7,777 nucleotides of DNA from Nitrospinota bacterium. GTDB taxonomy: Bacteria > Nitrospirota > Thermodesulfovibrionia > Thermodesulfovibrionales > UBA1546. Shown here in pieces: positions 1-6,963 of the stretch. The stretch spans positions 1-7,777 of the forward strand of contig JAHILQ010000042.1 in the NCBI GenBank assembly GCA_018896985.1. Direction: 5' to 3'. Each line of letters begins with the position of its first letter. Positions within the stretch are counted from its first letter, which is position 1. The notes beneath the pieces are model-generated. The model did no database searches. It saw only the letters and a program-made list of their open reading frames with translations, and was not told where the DNA came from. A program made the position numbers and the translations under genes.

Positions 1-30
1 CCCTTTTTCTTAAACTACCAAAATCCCCCT

Positions 31-176
31 CACAATCCCGTCAATCTCTTTAATCTCATTCAAAACAGTTCCCCCTGCAGTTTCTGCATAATCATTTTCT
101 GTATCTTCTGGCTTGTGATGGAGGAGATGTGGTCGGAGATTATCCGGTCTATCTTCTTTTTTCTTTTTAGCAACTC
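31..176 (-). repeat. Direct repeat copy A: duplicated 3' end of the restriction-modification gene
   Basis: This segment is a diverged second copy of positions 1684-1828, in the same orientation. By hand alignment, positions 31-153 match 1684-1805 with about 20 mismatches and a single one-base indel, roughly 84% identity; beyond that the similarity fades toward 176. Most differences fall at third codon positions of the restriction-gene frame. With copy B it brackets the pentapeptide-repeat gene. This is too long and too diverged for an ordinary transposon target-site duplication, so an old gene duplication or recombination event is more likely. Confidence 0.9.
60..176 (-). pseudogene. Remnant of a second restriction-modification enzyme (C-terminal 38 codons only)
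   Basis: Read on the minus strand, this stretch encodes 38 residues ending in a TGA stop. Thirty of them align without gaps to the C-terminus of the 1176-residue restriction-modification protein, with 26 of 30 identical: both share IDRIISDHISSITSQK and end in QKLQGELF. About seven codons differ silently and four differ in amino acid, which indicates that the copy was once under protein-level selection. It has no start codon or upstream domains. It begins directly after, and in frame with, the TAA stop of the pentapeptide-repeat gene, so stop readthrough would append it to that protein. The simplest reading is the last piece of a paralogous restriction gene removed by deletion or recombination. 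The identity of the piece is secure; the mechanism is inferred. Confidence 0.85.
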
Positions 177-1640
177 TTACCTTCTAAATCTGTTCCTTAC
201 GGCGAGGGCGAAAAGGGCAGCCTGTAAGGGAATAAGTATTCGGGCTGCAAATTTTAAATAACTTCCGTAAATGGTTTTAGGGACGAAATCCGGCTCTTTC
301 TCAAATGTTGCATACTGAAGGGTATTTAAGATAAGTGACCAGAGATTACGAAAATCCATTATGTCAGCCCATCCTTTAATCCCGGCAACCTCGTAAGAAA
401 GACTTTGATTTGATGGGATGAGACCAGTAATTCCGAGAAGGACTGCTATAGTTAATATGAGGAGTAAAAGCACGACCCCTGCCCTTATAGGTCCTTCTCC
501 ATATCCACTTGAAAACCAGTATAAATTAGAAAGGGTAAAAGGAATCATTCTTCTTAAGCGTTTTACTTTTCTATACATCTCTTTTTCACCATAATGCCAG
601 TTAGAAACCTCAGGTTCGTTATGTTCTTCTTTATATTTCTGTTTTAACATGCGGTTGAGGATTTCCACTTTCTTGATTTTTCCCTTATCACAGGAAATAT
701 CTTTTTTAAATCCGCTCCATTCTTGTTTTAATATCTCAGAAAGACTTCCTTTAAACCTTGACTTTAATCTTTGAAAGAAATTTTTGTCTTCCTCCTCCTC
801 ATCCTTTATATTGCCAAATAGTGTAAGCTCATCGTGTAAAACATCTCGGCGTGGTTTTATCCCCCAAATTAATTTTTTAGGCCATATGCAGTTGATTAAA
901 TCTATCTTTCTTAAGTCTGTGTCTAAGAACGAGACTTTTTTGAGATTTATCCCTTCAAATCTTATTTTTCCATCTACACTAAGTCCTAAAAAATTTGTCT
1001 CTCTACTGAATGTAGCCTTTGTGAAGTATACATCTTTGAATATGGCTCCTAAGAAGTCTGCCTCTTTGCTAAATGTAGCCTCGAAGAAGTTTGCTTCTTT
1101 GCTGAAAATGGCCCCTGAGAAATCTGCCCTTTCACTGAATGTGGTCAACATGGTCTTTGAGAATGATGTCTCTTCGGTAAGGGTAGTCTCTATAAACTTT
1201 GAGAAGACTGCATTTTTGCTAAATGCAGCTCTTTGAAAGAATGCCGCCTTGCTAAATGTGGTCCCGAAGAAGCCTACCTGTCCGTTGAATACAGTCTCAG
1301 AAAAGTCTGCATTCCCGCTAAATACGACCCGTGAGAAGTGTGCATTTCCGCTGAATATAGCTTCATAGAACAAAATTTCAGGCAGAGGATTATCTTCATT
1401 GAACTCATCAAAACTTATGTCTCCCTCCAACACCGTGCCTGATAAGTCACAGAATTTGCCCGCATTTTTTGCTTTAATAATTTCTTCAAAAACTAATTTA
1501 TTGAATTCTTCAACCGACACTCCTTTTTTACCTTGAGGTGCGTGAAAGATGCAATATTCATTCCCTTCCCCATCCTTATAATCAACAACAGGAAGGTCCT
1601 TACACCACTTATAATACTCTTCAGACTTACAGCAGGGCAC
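177..1640 (-). CDS. Pentapeptide-repeat protein with Cys/His N-terminus and C-terminal two-helix membrane domain
   Basis: 487 residues, GTG start at 1638-1640 with a strong GGAGGT ribosome site six bases upstream. The N-terminus has Cys3, Cys4, Cys13 and a CIFHAP motif (Cys30, His33), a possible small metal-binding knot. Residues about 90-250 are pentapeptide repeats of the A(D/N)FSx type (SGNAHF, SGNADF, RADFSGAIF, KEANFFEATF), a family that folds into a right-handed quadrilateral beta-helix. A charged, probably helical linker follows (about 262-365). Near the C-terminus are SSGYGEGPIR (377-386), a long hydrophobic helix (about 387-408), a hydrophobic loop (430-450) and a second helix (about 458-481) ending in basic RNRFRR. 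This 2TM ending is seen in other pentapeptide proteins and resembles ion-channel pairs, but no potassium-filter TVGYG is visible. No signal peptide is seen, so the repeats are probably cytoplasmic. It follows the restriction gene on the same strand with a 68-base gap. The function is unknown; a membrane partner or effector of the island is speculation. Confidence 0.85.
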   Translation of the reverse strand: MPCCKSEEYYKWCKDLPVVDYKDGEGNEYCIFHAPQGKKGVSVEEFNKLVFEEIIKAKNAGKFCDLSGTVLEGDISFDEFNEDNPLPEILFYEAIFSGNAHFSRVVFSGNADFSETVFNGQVGFFGTTFSKAAFFQRAAFSKNAVFSKFIETTLTEETSFSKTMLTTFSERADFSGAIFSKEANFFEATFSKEADFLGAIFKDVYFTKATFSRETNFLGLSVDGKIRFEGINLKKVSFLDTDLRKIDLINCIWPKKLIWGIKPRRDVLHDELTLFGNIKDEEEEDKNFFQRLKSRFKGSLSEILKQEWSGFKKDISCDKGKIKKVEILNRMLKQKYKEEHNEPEVSNWHYGEKEMYRKVKRLRRMIPFTLSNLYWFSSGYGEGPIRAGVVLLLLILTIAVLLGITGLIPSNQSLSYEVAGIKGWADIMDFRNLWSLILNTLQYATFEKEPDFVPKTIYGSYLKFAARILIPLQAALFALAVRNRFRR

Positions 1641-1646
1641 TTAAAT

Positions 1647-1652
1647 ACCTCC
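1647..1652 (-). promoter_or_regulatory. Ribosome binding site GGAGGT for the pentapeptide-repeat gene
   Basis: On the minus strand GGAGGT lies six bases before the GTG at 1638-1640. It supports that non-ATG start, which places the Cys-Cys motif at residues 3-4. No separate promoter or terminator stands out between 1641 and 1708, so cotranscription with the restriction gene is likely. Confidence 0.75.
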
Positions 1653-1662
1653 AAAAGTTTTA

Positions 1663-1716
1663 TTACATTTTCAATATTTTCTTCACAATCCCATCAATCT
1701 CCTTAATCTTATCCAA
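1663..1716 (-). other. Out-of-frame conserved C-terminal tail after the restriction-modification gene
   Basis: On the minus strand this reads LDKIKEIDGIVKKILKM and then TAA, in a frame other than that of the restriction gene, which stops at 1709-1711. The repeat copy at positions 10-63 reads LNEIKEIDGIVRGILVV then TAA. Eight residues, IKEIDGIV, are identical, and the differing codons within them (AAA/AAG, GAC/GAT) are silent in this frame. Deleting one T from the TTT run just before the stop would join it in frame as QGELLDKIKEIDGIV. It is probably the original C-terminal helix, disconnected by a frameshift. The stretch is short, so this remains an inference. Confidence 0.45.
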
Positions 1717-1828
1717 ACAACTCTCCCTGCAATTTCTGTAAAATCTTCTGCTGCAACTTCTGGCTGGTGATGGAGGATATGTGGTCGGAGATTATTCTGT
1801 CTATTTTTTCTTTAAGGGCTTTGAGTTC
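1684..1828 (-). repeat. Direct repeat copy B: 3' end of the intact restriction-modification gene
   Basis: This is the intact-gene counterpart of the copy at 31-176, covering the last codons of the restriction-modification gene and about 25 bases beyond its stop. The only indel in the alignment lies in a T run (minus strand) at the end of the gene: three T here, four in the other copy. Confidence 0.9.
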
Positions 1829-4800
1829 TGGTAGGATTTTGGAAATATAAGCTTCATCTTTTGGGACTTTGACTTCTTCAAGTCCTGATTCAGTCCATAG
1901 TTTCAAATATTCTGCTTCTGCCTCGGTCGAACATTCTATATGCTCTTTGCCTGAGACCAACAGCCAACCGCTGCCGCCCAAAAAATCTCTCCTAATCTGA
2001 ATCTCCTTTTGGGGATGAAAGAGTTTAACAGTCTTGAGGTTTTTCTGATTAAGAATTTTCTCTCTGTAAAAATGTCCCAGCAGTTTATCGCCAAGTTTTT
2101 CTTTTATTGTCTTTGTTAAAAGTTCAACATCAAAACCTTCTTTTGTCTGTCCTTTTTTCTCTACGCTCTTTGCTCTTTTGAAGCGTGATTCAGCCAAATC
2201 ATTAAGGGCTGCATAAAGTTCTTTGAGGACATTCTCCCGCTCTTTTGAGTCTGAAAATCCTATCGCTTCTAAAAAAAGACCGTCTAAATTTTGTCTATCG
2301 GATTGTTGCATTTCTTCAAAAATAGACTTGACATCTCGATTAGAAATCTGTTTAAACTCTTTTGCTATTTCAGAAGAAATTTCTTTAGAAACAGCTTGTG
2401 GAAGTATTACTGGTAATTGTTTAACCTCACCAACGGTAGCCTCAATTGCTCCAAGTCCCATGGCTGCTCTTTGAAACTCAAGATATAAAGCAATAAATGA
2501 TGTATTCAAAAATGCAGACAAGATAACAGCAGCCTCCTCATTTTTGGGGTAGATGGTATAAAATCTTTGATTTGCTAATATAGAGGAATCGGATAAATAA
2601 TGACGGTGATATCTATCAATGGCTTTCTGCCAAAAGACGCTTGAAGGAGGAATTATCGGTAGCTGATACCAAATTTTTCTCGAAGAACAGGTGTCAGTCC
2701 TTGCAGGAATCATACTGCGATTTTTTCCCATCTTATAAGCTCTAACTTCTCCGTGTTTTATATACTTCAAAACATATTTCCCCTTTAATGCATCTTTTGA
2801 CTCATTGATGACAATAACTTTGTTTTTAATCTTTTCCTCGCTAATTCTAATTTTTGATAACTCATCAGGATTGCAAATTACTGGCTTTAAATACTTATCC
2901 TCTATGAGCCATCTTGTTCCGTCACCGCTTTCTATCAGTCTTAAACCCTTTTCCAACTTTCTTCCAGTAATCTCTTTTATTTCATTGGTAGTTACAAGGT
3001 CTGTTATATCCCTTACATAAAACCAAGGATCTGCCCCTGTTGTAAATCCACGCTTAACATCCGCCGTTTCCTTCAATGGCACAAGCTTATCTTTACCCTT
3101 CTCAAGAATCGTAAAAAATATCTCAGGTGCCCTTAGATACTTGCCCCATTTTGAACCTGTGTATCTGTTTTCTTCCAAATCAAATCCTTCCTCCCATAGT
3201 TCGCTTTGTTTTTTAGGATAAATCTTGAGTTCATCATTCTGGTAAAAGTCATTGTGATAAAGGATTGTTTTTATAAGATTTTCAACGGCGTCAAGTCTCT
3301 GTTTCTGCTTTTCCCACATATCATGGGCAGGAGGGATGAAATGCCTTAAAGGCTTAAAAAGATAAACAAACCTTACAAGGTTTTCGTCTCTTTCTTCCTG
3401 GTCTTTGCATTTCTCAAGGATAATAATGCAGGTATTTACATCTGCATCTTCAAACCAGCGTTCAACCTTTGATTCAATAATTGCAATGATTTTGTAATTC
3501 TTGAGAAACAACTCCTGAAGCCCTTTGCCATAATCAACATCCATCCATGAGTTTGAGACGATAAAACCAAATCGCCCGCCTTCTTTTAAAAACTTTGTCC
3601 CATGCACAAAGAAATAGGCGTGAATGCCTGCCCTTTTAGAAATATCAGCCAGTTTTCTTTTACCATCAAAAAGGGCTTTGCTTATCATTGAATCCTTGTA
3701 ACTCTCCTGCCCTGTGATTTCTGTTATCTCCTCCTGCCTTGTGTAAGGAGGATTACCAACAATGCAGTCAACGGTTCGGGGATAAGGGATGAATACCTTT
3801 TTTATACCGAGAGTCTTAAGCTCCTTTTTACGCATTTCCTCTCCACCCATCTTTTCAATCGGGGACAGATTAAAGAAATCTTCATTAAGTATTTGAGGGT
3901 AATTCTCATCAACTGAAAGGTCATTTACCGCAAGGTTTATGGTTGAAAGATGAGCAGGGAATTTGGCAATGTCTACACCCCAGAGGGTCTTTAAGATTTC
4001 TTGATGAGGTTTGCGGAGGTTCATCAGCTTTTTATGCTGATATGCCCTTACAAGAAAAGTTCCAGCGCCGCAAGAAGGGTCAAGAACTTTGTCATCTTCA
4101 TGCTTTATGCAGAATTTTGAGATAATATCAACAACATCTGCATTGGTAAAATATTGCCCTAAATTATGCCTTTCAGCCTGAGGGATTAACCCTTCAAATA
4201 TCCTTCCGATAATGTCAAAACCAATTTTGGAGAAATCATATCTTTTTAGAACTTTGACAAGCTCTTTTATCTCCTCAACAACAGCCCTGTTATCAGGAAA
4301 GGCTATCTGGTCAATAAAGTCAGTGCGGTAGATAGTCTCATAATCTATGTTGTTAAGGACATAATCAAAATAGCCCTGAAGCGTTGTCTGGAGAAGCCCT
4401 CCTTTTGTAAGGGCATCAGGAATGGTAAGAGGGTCAAGCTGTCTTGGTCTTCTTGATTGAAGGACATCGTAAAACAGGATTTTATTTATGAGCAGGTAAG
4501 CAGTCTGCCTTGATGCCTTTTCAAAGTCATTCTCTGAGTAGGTAAATGCCCATTGTTGCTCTATAAACCATTTTTTCAGTTTCCTTGAAAATCCGGCATC
4601 CTTATGAGCCGCATCCCTGATAATACTTCTGTAATATTTTGCAAGGCGATATATTTTTTCTTGCAGGCGGAATATTAAGAACTCATCTATTGGCAATAAT
4701 GGTTCGGGCTTTATGCCTGTGTGTACTCTGCTAAGTTCTTCAAGAAACCTTTCAATTCCTTTTAGAATAGAATTTTTAAATCTTAAATCCTCAATATCGT

Positions 4801-5239
4801 CAAGGTTTTCAATGCCTGAGAGATAGAATTTATCAACAACCTGCCTTTCTTCAGGCTCATTCTTATTTACTTTTTCAGTATTAAACCAAATGAACCATTG
4901 AAAATTAGATGTGGCAAAGTATTTTGCTTTTCTTTTGGTTGCCTTTTGCCGTGCAGGTTCTTTTAATTCTTTTTCATCAAAAGGGCTAAAATAGGGGGGT
5001 TTTAACTCTATGAGGCATAAAACTCTCTCACTCTTTGGGCTTTCATAAATAACTACATCAGGTTGTTTTCTGTCAGCGCCGACGGTTTCTTGTTCAGCAA
5101 TACCAAGTGGTAAATTCTTTTCCTTAACTATCTGATTAATCCATTCAACAAGCTTCTGGTTGGCAGTGCGTTCAGTTTTGTGGCTGGATGTATCAAAAGG
5201 CGAAGATAATTTTATAGACTTCCCTTTTATTTTAGACAT
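1709..5239 (-). CDS. Single-chain restriction-modification enzyme (type IIG-like): nuclease, N6-adenine methyltransferase and target recognition
   Basis: 1176 residues. Residues about 25-135 resemble an HSDR_N-like PD-(D/E)xK nuclease domain: Pro60-Asp61 followed by Glu78-Leu-Lys80 in CLIELK. A helical linker follows (about 150-350). The methyltransferase core shows GQYFT (361-365, motif X), VLDPSCGAGTF (385-395, S-adenosylmethionine binding), the acidic residue of GVDIAKF (Asp423) and the catalytic VGNPPY (494-499), typical of N6-adenine methylation; GGRFGFIVSNSW (554-565) continues the fold. Residues about 720-950 look like a TaqI-type target-recognition region, starting ADVKRGFTTGADPWFYV. 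The rest is largely helical. It probably both methylates and cuts DNA at one asymmetric site in the cytoplasm. BREX PglX has a similar core and size, but I know of no such nuclease domain in PglX. Its ATG overlaps the RadC-like gene by 8 bases, suggesting translational coupling. Base composition is AT-richer than the M16 genes, consistent with horizontal transfer. The C-terminus may be frameshift-shortened. Confidence 0.9.
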   Translation of the reverse strand: MSKIKGKSIKLSSPFDTSSHKTERTANQKLVEWINQIVKEKNLPLGIAEQETVGADRKQPDVVIYESPKSERVLCLIELKPPYFSPFDEKELKEPARQKATKRKAKYFATSNFQWFIWFNTEKVNKNEPEERQVVDKFYLSGIENLDDIEDLRFKNSILKGIERFLEELSRVHTGIKPEPLLPIDEFLIFRLQEKIYRLAKYYRSIIRDAAHKDAGFSRKLKKWFIEQQWAFTYSENDFEKASRQTAYLLINKILFYDVLQSRRPRQLDPLTIPDALTKGGLLQTTLQGYFDYVLNNIDYETIYRTDFIDQIAFPDNRAVVEEIKELVKVLKRYDFSKIGFDIIGRIFEGLIPQAERHNLGQYFTNADVVDIISKFCIKHEDDKVLDPSCGAGTFLVRAYQHKKLMNLRKPHQEILKTLWGVDIAKFPAHLSTINLAVNDLSVDENYPQILNEDFFNLSPIEKMGGEEMRKKELKTLGIKKVFIPYPRTVDCIVGNPPYTRQEEITEITGQESYKDSMISKALFDGKRKLADISKRAGIHAYFFVHGTKFLKEGGRFGFIVSNSWMDVDYGKGLQELFLKNYKIIAIIESKVERWFEDADVNTCIIILEKCKDQEERDENLVRFVYLFKPLRHFIPPAHDMWEKQKQRLDAVENLIKTILYHNDFYQNDELKIYPKKQSELWEEGFDLEENRYTGSKWGKYLRAPEIFFTILEKGKDKLVPLKETADVKRGFTTGADPWFYVRDITDLVTTNEIKEITGRKLEKGLRLIESGDGTRWLIEDKYLKPVICNPDELSKIRISEEKIKNKVIVINESKDALKGKYVLKYIKHGEVRAYKMGKNRSMIPARTDTCSSRKIWYQLPIIPPSSVFWQKAIDRYHRHYLSDSSILANQRFYTIYPKNEEAAVILSAFLNTSFIALYLEFQRAAMGLGAIEATVGEVKQLPVILPQAVSKEISSEIAKEFKQISNRDVKSIFEEMQQSDRQNLDGLFLEAIGFSDSKERENVLKELYAALNDLAESRFKRAKSVEKKGQTKEGFDVELLTKTIKEKLGDKLLGHFYREKILNQKNLKTVKLFHPQKEIQIRRDFLGGSGWLLVSGKEHIECSTEAEAEYLKLWTESGLEEVKVPKDEAYISKILPELKALKEKIDRIISDHISSITSQKLQQKILQKLQGELFG

Positions 5240-5528
5240 CTTCTTTTTCTTTTAAAACTTGTTTAACAATTCTTCTCGCAACCTCAAATGCCGCTGCAAT
5301 CCTAATAATTTTCACATCTCCAAGACCTTTGAATTCAAGAAACTTTTCAAGCGGCTGATTAGCCATCCCCTTAAATGAGCCGAACTTATTAAGAATCTCT
5401 TTTGCAACTTCTTCGGCAGTTTTTCCTTTCGTACCAGTGGAGATTAGGATAGATAATAACTCCGCATCTGTTAAAGCTTCAGCGCCGAGTTCTCTCAGCT
5501 TACCGCCCGGATGTGTCCACTTTTTCAC
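5232..5528 (-). CDS. Stand-alone RadC N-terminal (UPF0758) helix-hairpin-helix protein
   Basis: 98 residues, GTG start at 5526-5528. It matches the N-terminal part of RadC: PGGKLRELGAEALTDAELL (8-26), SILISTGTKGKTAEEVAKEI (26-45), then a helix-hairpin-helix around LEFKGLGDVKIIRIAAAFEV (64-83). Full RadC proteins are about 220-230 residues and carry a JAB/MPN domain with a metal-binding HxH...D signature, which is absent here: the gene ends with its own TAA inside the restriction gene's start, so there is no room for it. It therefore looks like a purposeful short form rather than a decayed gene. The 8-base overlap indicates an operon with the restriction enzyme. A DNA-binding accessory or controller role for that enzyme is inferred from the helix-hairpin-helix and the coupling; it is not established. 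RadC itself, despite its name, has no settled DNA-repair role. Confidence 0.85.
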   Translation of the reverse strand: MKKWTHPGGKLRELGAEALTDAELLSILISTGTKGKTAEEVAKEILNKFGSFKGMANQPLEKFLEFKGLGDVKIIRIAAAFEVARRIVKQVLKEKEDV

Positions 5529-5532
5529 AATT

Positions 5533-5538
5533 CACCTC
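5533..5538 (-). promoter_or_regulatory. Ribosome binding site GAGGTG for the RadC-like gene
   Basis: On the minus strand GAGGTG lies four bases before the GTG at 5526-5528. It supports the non-ATG start, which gives the RadC-like MKKWTHPGGK beginning. Confidence 0.6.
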
Positions 5539-5556
5539 TTAATAGCATGGCATCAT

Positions 5557-5584
5557 TTTATATTATTGAAATCACAGGGGTCAA
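5557..5584 (-). promoter_or_regulatory. Sigma70-type promoter for the RadC-like/restriction operon
   Basis: On the minus strand TTGACC (5579-5584) and TATAAA (5557-5562) are separated by 16 bases; each box differs from consensus at one position. Transcription would start around 5550, some 20 bases before the first codon. The site lies in the short divergent gap shared with the M16 gene, so the two units could influence each other. No operator palindrome or C-protein box was recognised. Confidence 0.5.
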
Positions 5585-5651
5585 TGAATAATTAGGCTCA
5601 GCCATCTCAGATTTGGGAAAAGCTCAAAGCAGATATGATATTATTAAAATC

Positions 5652-6953
5652 ATGAAAAAACTGGCAGTTTTAATATTCATCATTCTCCTTCTCCCCCTGT
5701 CCCTCAGCGCGGAAGTAAAGGAATACAAGCTTGACAACGGGCTGAAGGTTCTTGTCATTGAAGACCATAAGGCTCCTCTGGCAACTTTTCAGATATGGTA
5801 CCGCGTCGGCTCAAGGGATGAGCCTGCGGGGAAAAGCGGCATAAGCCATCTGCTTGAGCATATGATGTTCAAAGGCACTCCGAAATACGGCTCTAAGGCA
5901 TTTTCAAAGATGGTGAAGAAAAACGGCGGAACTGACAACGCATTCACTACCAAAGATTACACAATGTATTATCAGACTCTTTCATCAGACAGGATAGACA
6001 TATCAATAGAGCTTGAGGCGGACAGGATGCAAAACCTTATCCTTGATCCAAAGGAAGTTATTGCAGAAAGGAATGTCGTGATGGAAGAGCGGAGGATGCG
6101 GTATGACGATGACCCGCAGAATTCATTATATGAAGAGGTTGTTGCCGCGGCATTCAAGTCTCATTCATATCACTGGCCTGTGATAGGCTGGATGTCTGAT
6201 ATTTCTTCAATAGAAAGAAGCGACCTCCTTAATCATTACAGGGCATACTATTCCCCTGACAACGCAGTAATTGCTGTCTCAGGAGATGTTCAGGCAGATG
6301 AAATTATCAAAAAGATAAAGGCATCTTTCGGGAGCATTCCTCCTGCATCCAGCAAAACAGTTGTCACCTCAAAAGAAACCGAACAGAAAGGCGAGCGGAG
6401 AATAAGTCTGAAAAGAGAGGCGGAACTCCCTTATATAATTACCGTATATCACACCCCGAGTTTCCCGCATCCTGACAGTTATGCTCTTGAGGTTCTTGGA
6501 ATGATTTTATCAGGCGGCAAAAGTTCAAGACTTTACAGGTCAATAGTCTATGAAAAAAAGCTCGCCATCGGCGCTTCCGCTGACTACAGCGGATTCCACA
6601 AAGGCCCTTTTCTTTTTTTATTCGCAGCAACAGCAGCGCCCGGCAAAGACATAAAAGATGTTGAAAACGCACTGTACGCCGAGATAGAACAGATAAAGAA
6701 GGAACTGCCGTCAGAACGTGAAGTGCAGAAAGCAAAGAACCAGATTGAGGCATCATTTGTTATGGGACAGGACTCAATATATTTTCAGGCGCAGATAGCA
6801 GGGATGTTTGAGATGCTCGGCAGCTGGAAGCTTAAGGAGCAGTATCTTGAAAACATAAGGAAAACAACGCCGGAGGATGTAAGCAGAGCTGCGAAGAAAT
6901 ACCTCCATGAAGACAACAGGACAGTGGGAATATTAATTCCAGTTAAGAAATGA
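5652..6953 (+). CDS. Exported M16 family zinc metalloprotease, catalytic subunit
   Basis: 433 residues from the ATG at 5652. An open TTG 39 bases upstream would bury the signal peptide, so the ATG is preferred, although neither start has a clear ribosome site. MKKLAVLIFIILLLPLSLSA is a textbook signal peptide with probable cleavage near residue 20, so the protein should act in the periplasm. The inverted zinc motif HLLEH (His66, Glu69, His70) lies in GISHLLEHMMFKGT, and the distal zinc-ligand glutamate falls in VVMEERRMR (Glu145/146), about 76 residues later as in pitrilysin relatives. The length, about 430, fits the M16B subfamily of two M16 folds, with SGGKSSRLYRSIVYEK (287-302) in the second. 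There the usual REKxGLAY substrate-binding Arg/Tyr pair appears replaced (Tyr300 and Ile307), which suggests a partner supplies it. The next gene, another M16 member, follows after 10 bases. Expected role: degradation of peptides or export leftovers. Substrate unknown. Confidence 0.93.
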   Translation: MKKLAVLIFIILLLPLSLSAEVKEYKLDNGLKVLVIEDHKAPLATFQIWYRVGSRDEPAGKSGISHLLEHMMFKGTPKYGSKAFSKMVKKNGGTDNAFTTKDYTMYYQTLSSDRIDISIELEADRMQNLILDPKEVIAERNVVMEERRMRYDDDPQNSLYEEVVAAAFKSHSYHWPVIGWMSDISSIERSDLLNHYRAYYSPDNAVIAVSGDVQADEIIKKIKASFGSIPPASSKTVVTSKETEQKGERRISLKREAELPYIITVYHTPSFPHPDSYALEVLGMILSGGKSSRLYRSIVYEKKLAIGASADYSGFHKGPFLFLFAATAAPGKDIKDVENALYAEIEQIKKELPSEREVQKAKNQIEASFVMGQDSIYFQAQIAGMFEMLGSWKLKEQYLENIRKTTPEDVSRAAKKYLHEDNRTVGILIPVKK

Positions 6954-6957
6954 GGAG
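6953..6957 (+). promoter_or_regulatory. Ribosome binding site AGGAG for the second M16 gene
   Basis: AGGAG begins on the last base of the upstream TGA stop and lies six bases before the GTG at 6964. It decides the start: this GTG opens a continuous frame through the repeat arrays into the M16 domain, whereas the next in-frame ATG (7201) would cut off the signal peptide and first strand. Confidence 0.8.
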
Positions 6958-6963
6958 TTAAAA

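Noticed and set aside
784..1236. Open frame of 150 codons on the plus strand
   Set aside because: It lies wholly inside the pentapeptide-repeat gene, and its Ser/Lys-rich periodic sequence is the antisense shadow of the 15-base repeats.
31..1828. Insertion sequence carrying the pentapeptide gene, with target-site duplication
   Set aside because: The flanking repeats are over 100 bases, diverged and coding, and no transposase or terminal inverted repeats are present.
1709..5239. BREX PglX as the identity of the large methyltransferase gene
   Set aside because: The N-terminal PD-(D/E)xK motif and the absence of other BREX genes nearby favour a self-contained type IIG-like enzyme.
5566..5592. 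Plus-strand promoter for the M16 genes (TTGAAA and AATAAT)
   Set aside because: The boxes are only 15 bases apart and the region is AT-rich, so the match is too weak to annotate. The M16 promoter must lie in this gap or upstream, but I cannot place it.
5613..5651. TTG start extending the first M16 protein by 13 residues
   Set aside because: It would put polar residues ahead of a textbook signal peptide and has no ribosome site. The ATG at 5652 gives MKK plus a hydrophobic core directly.
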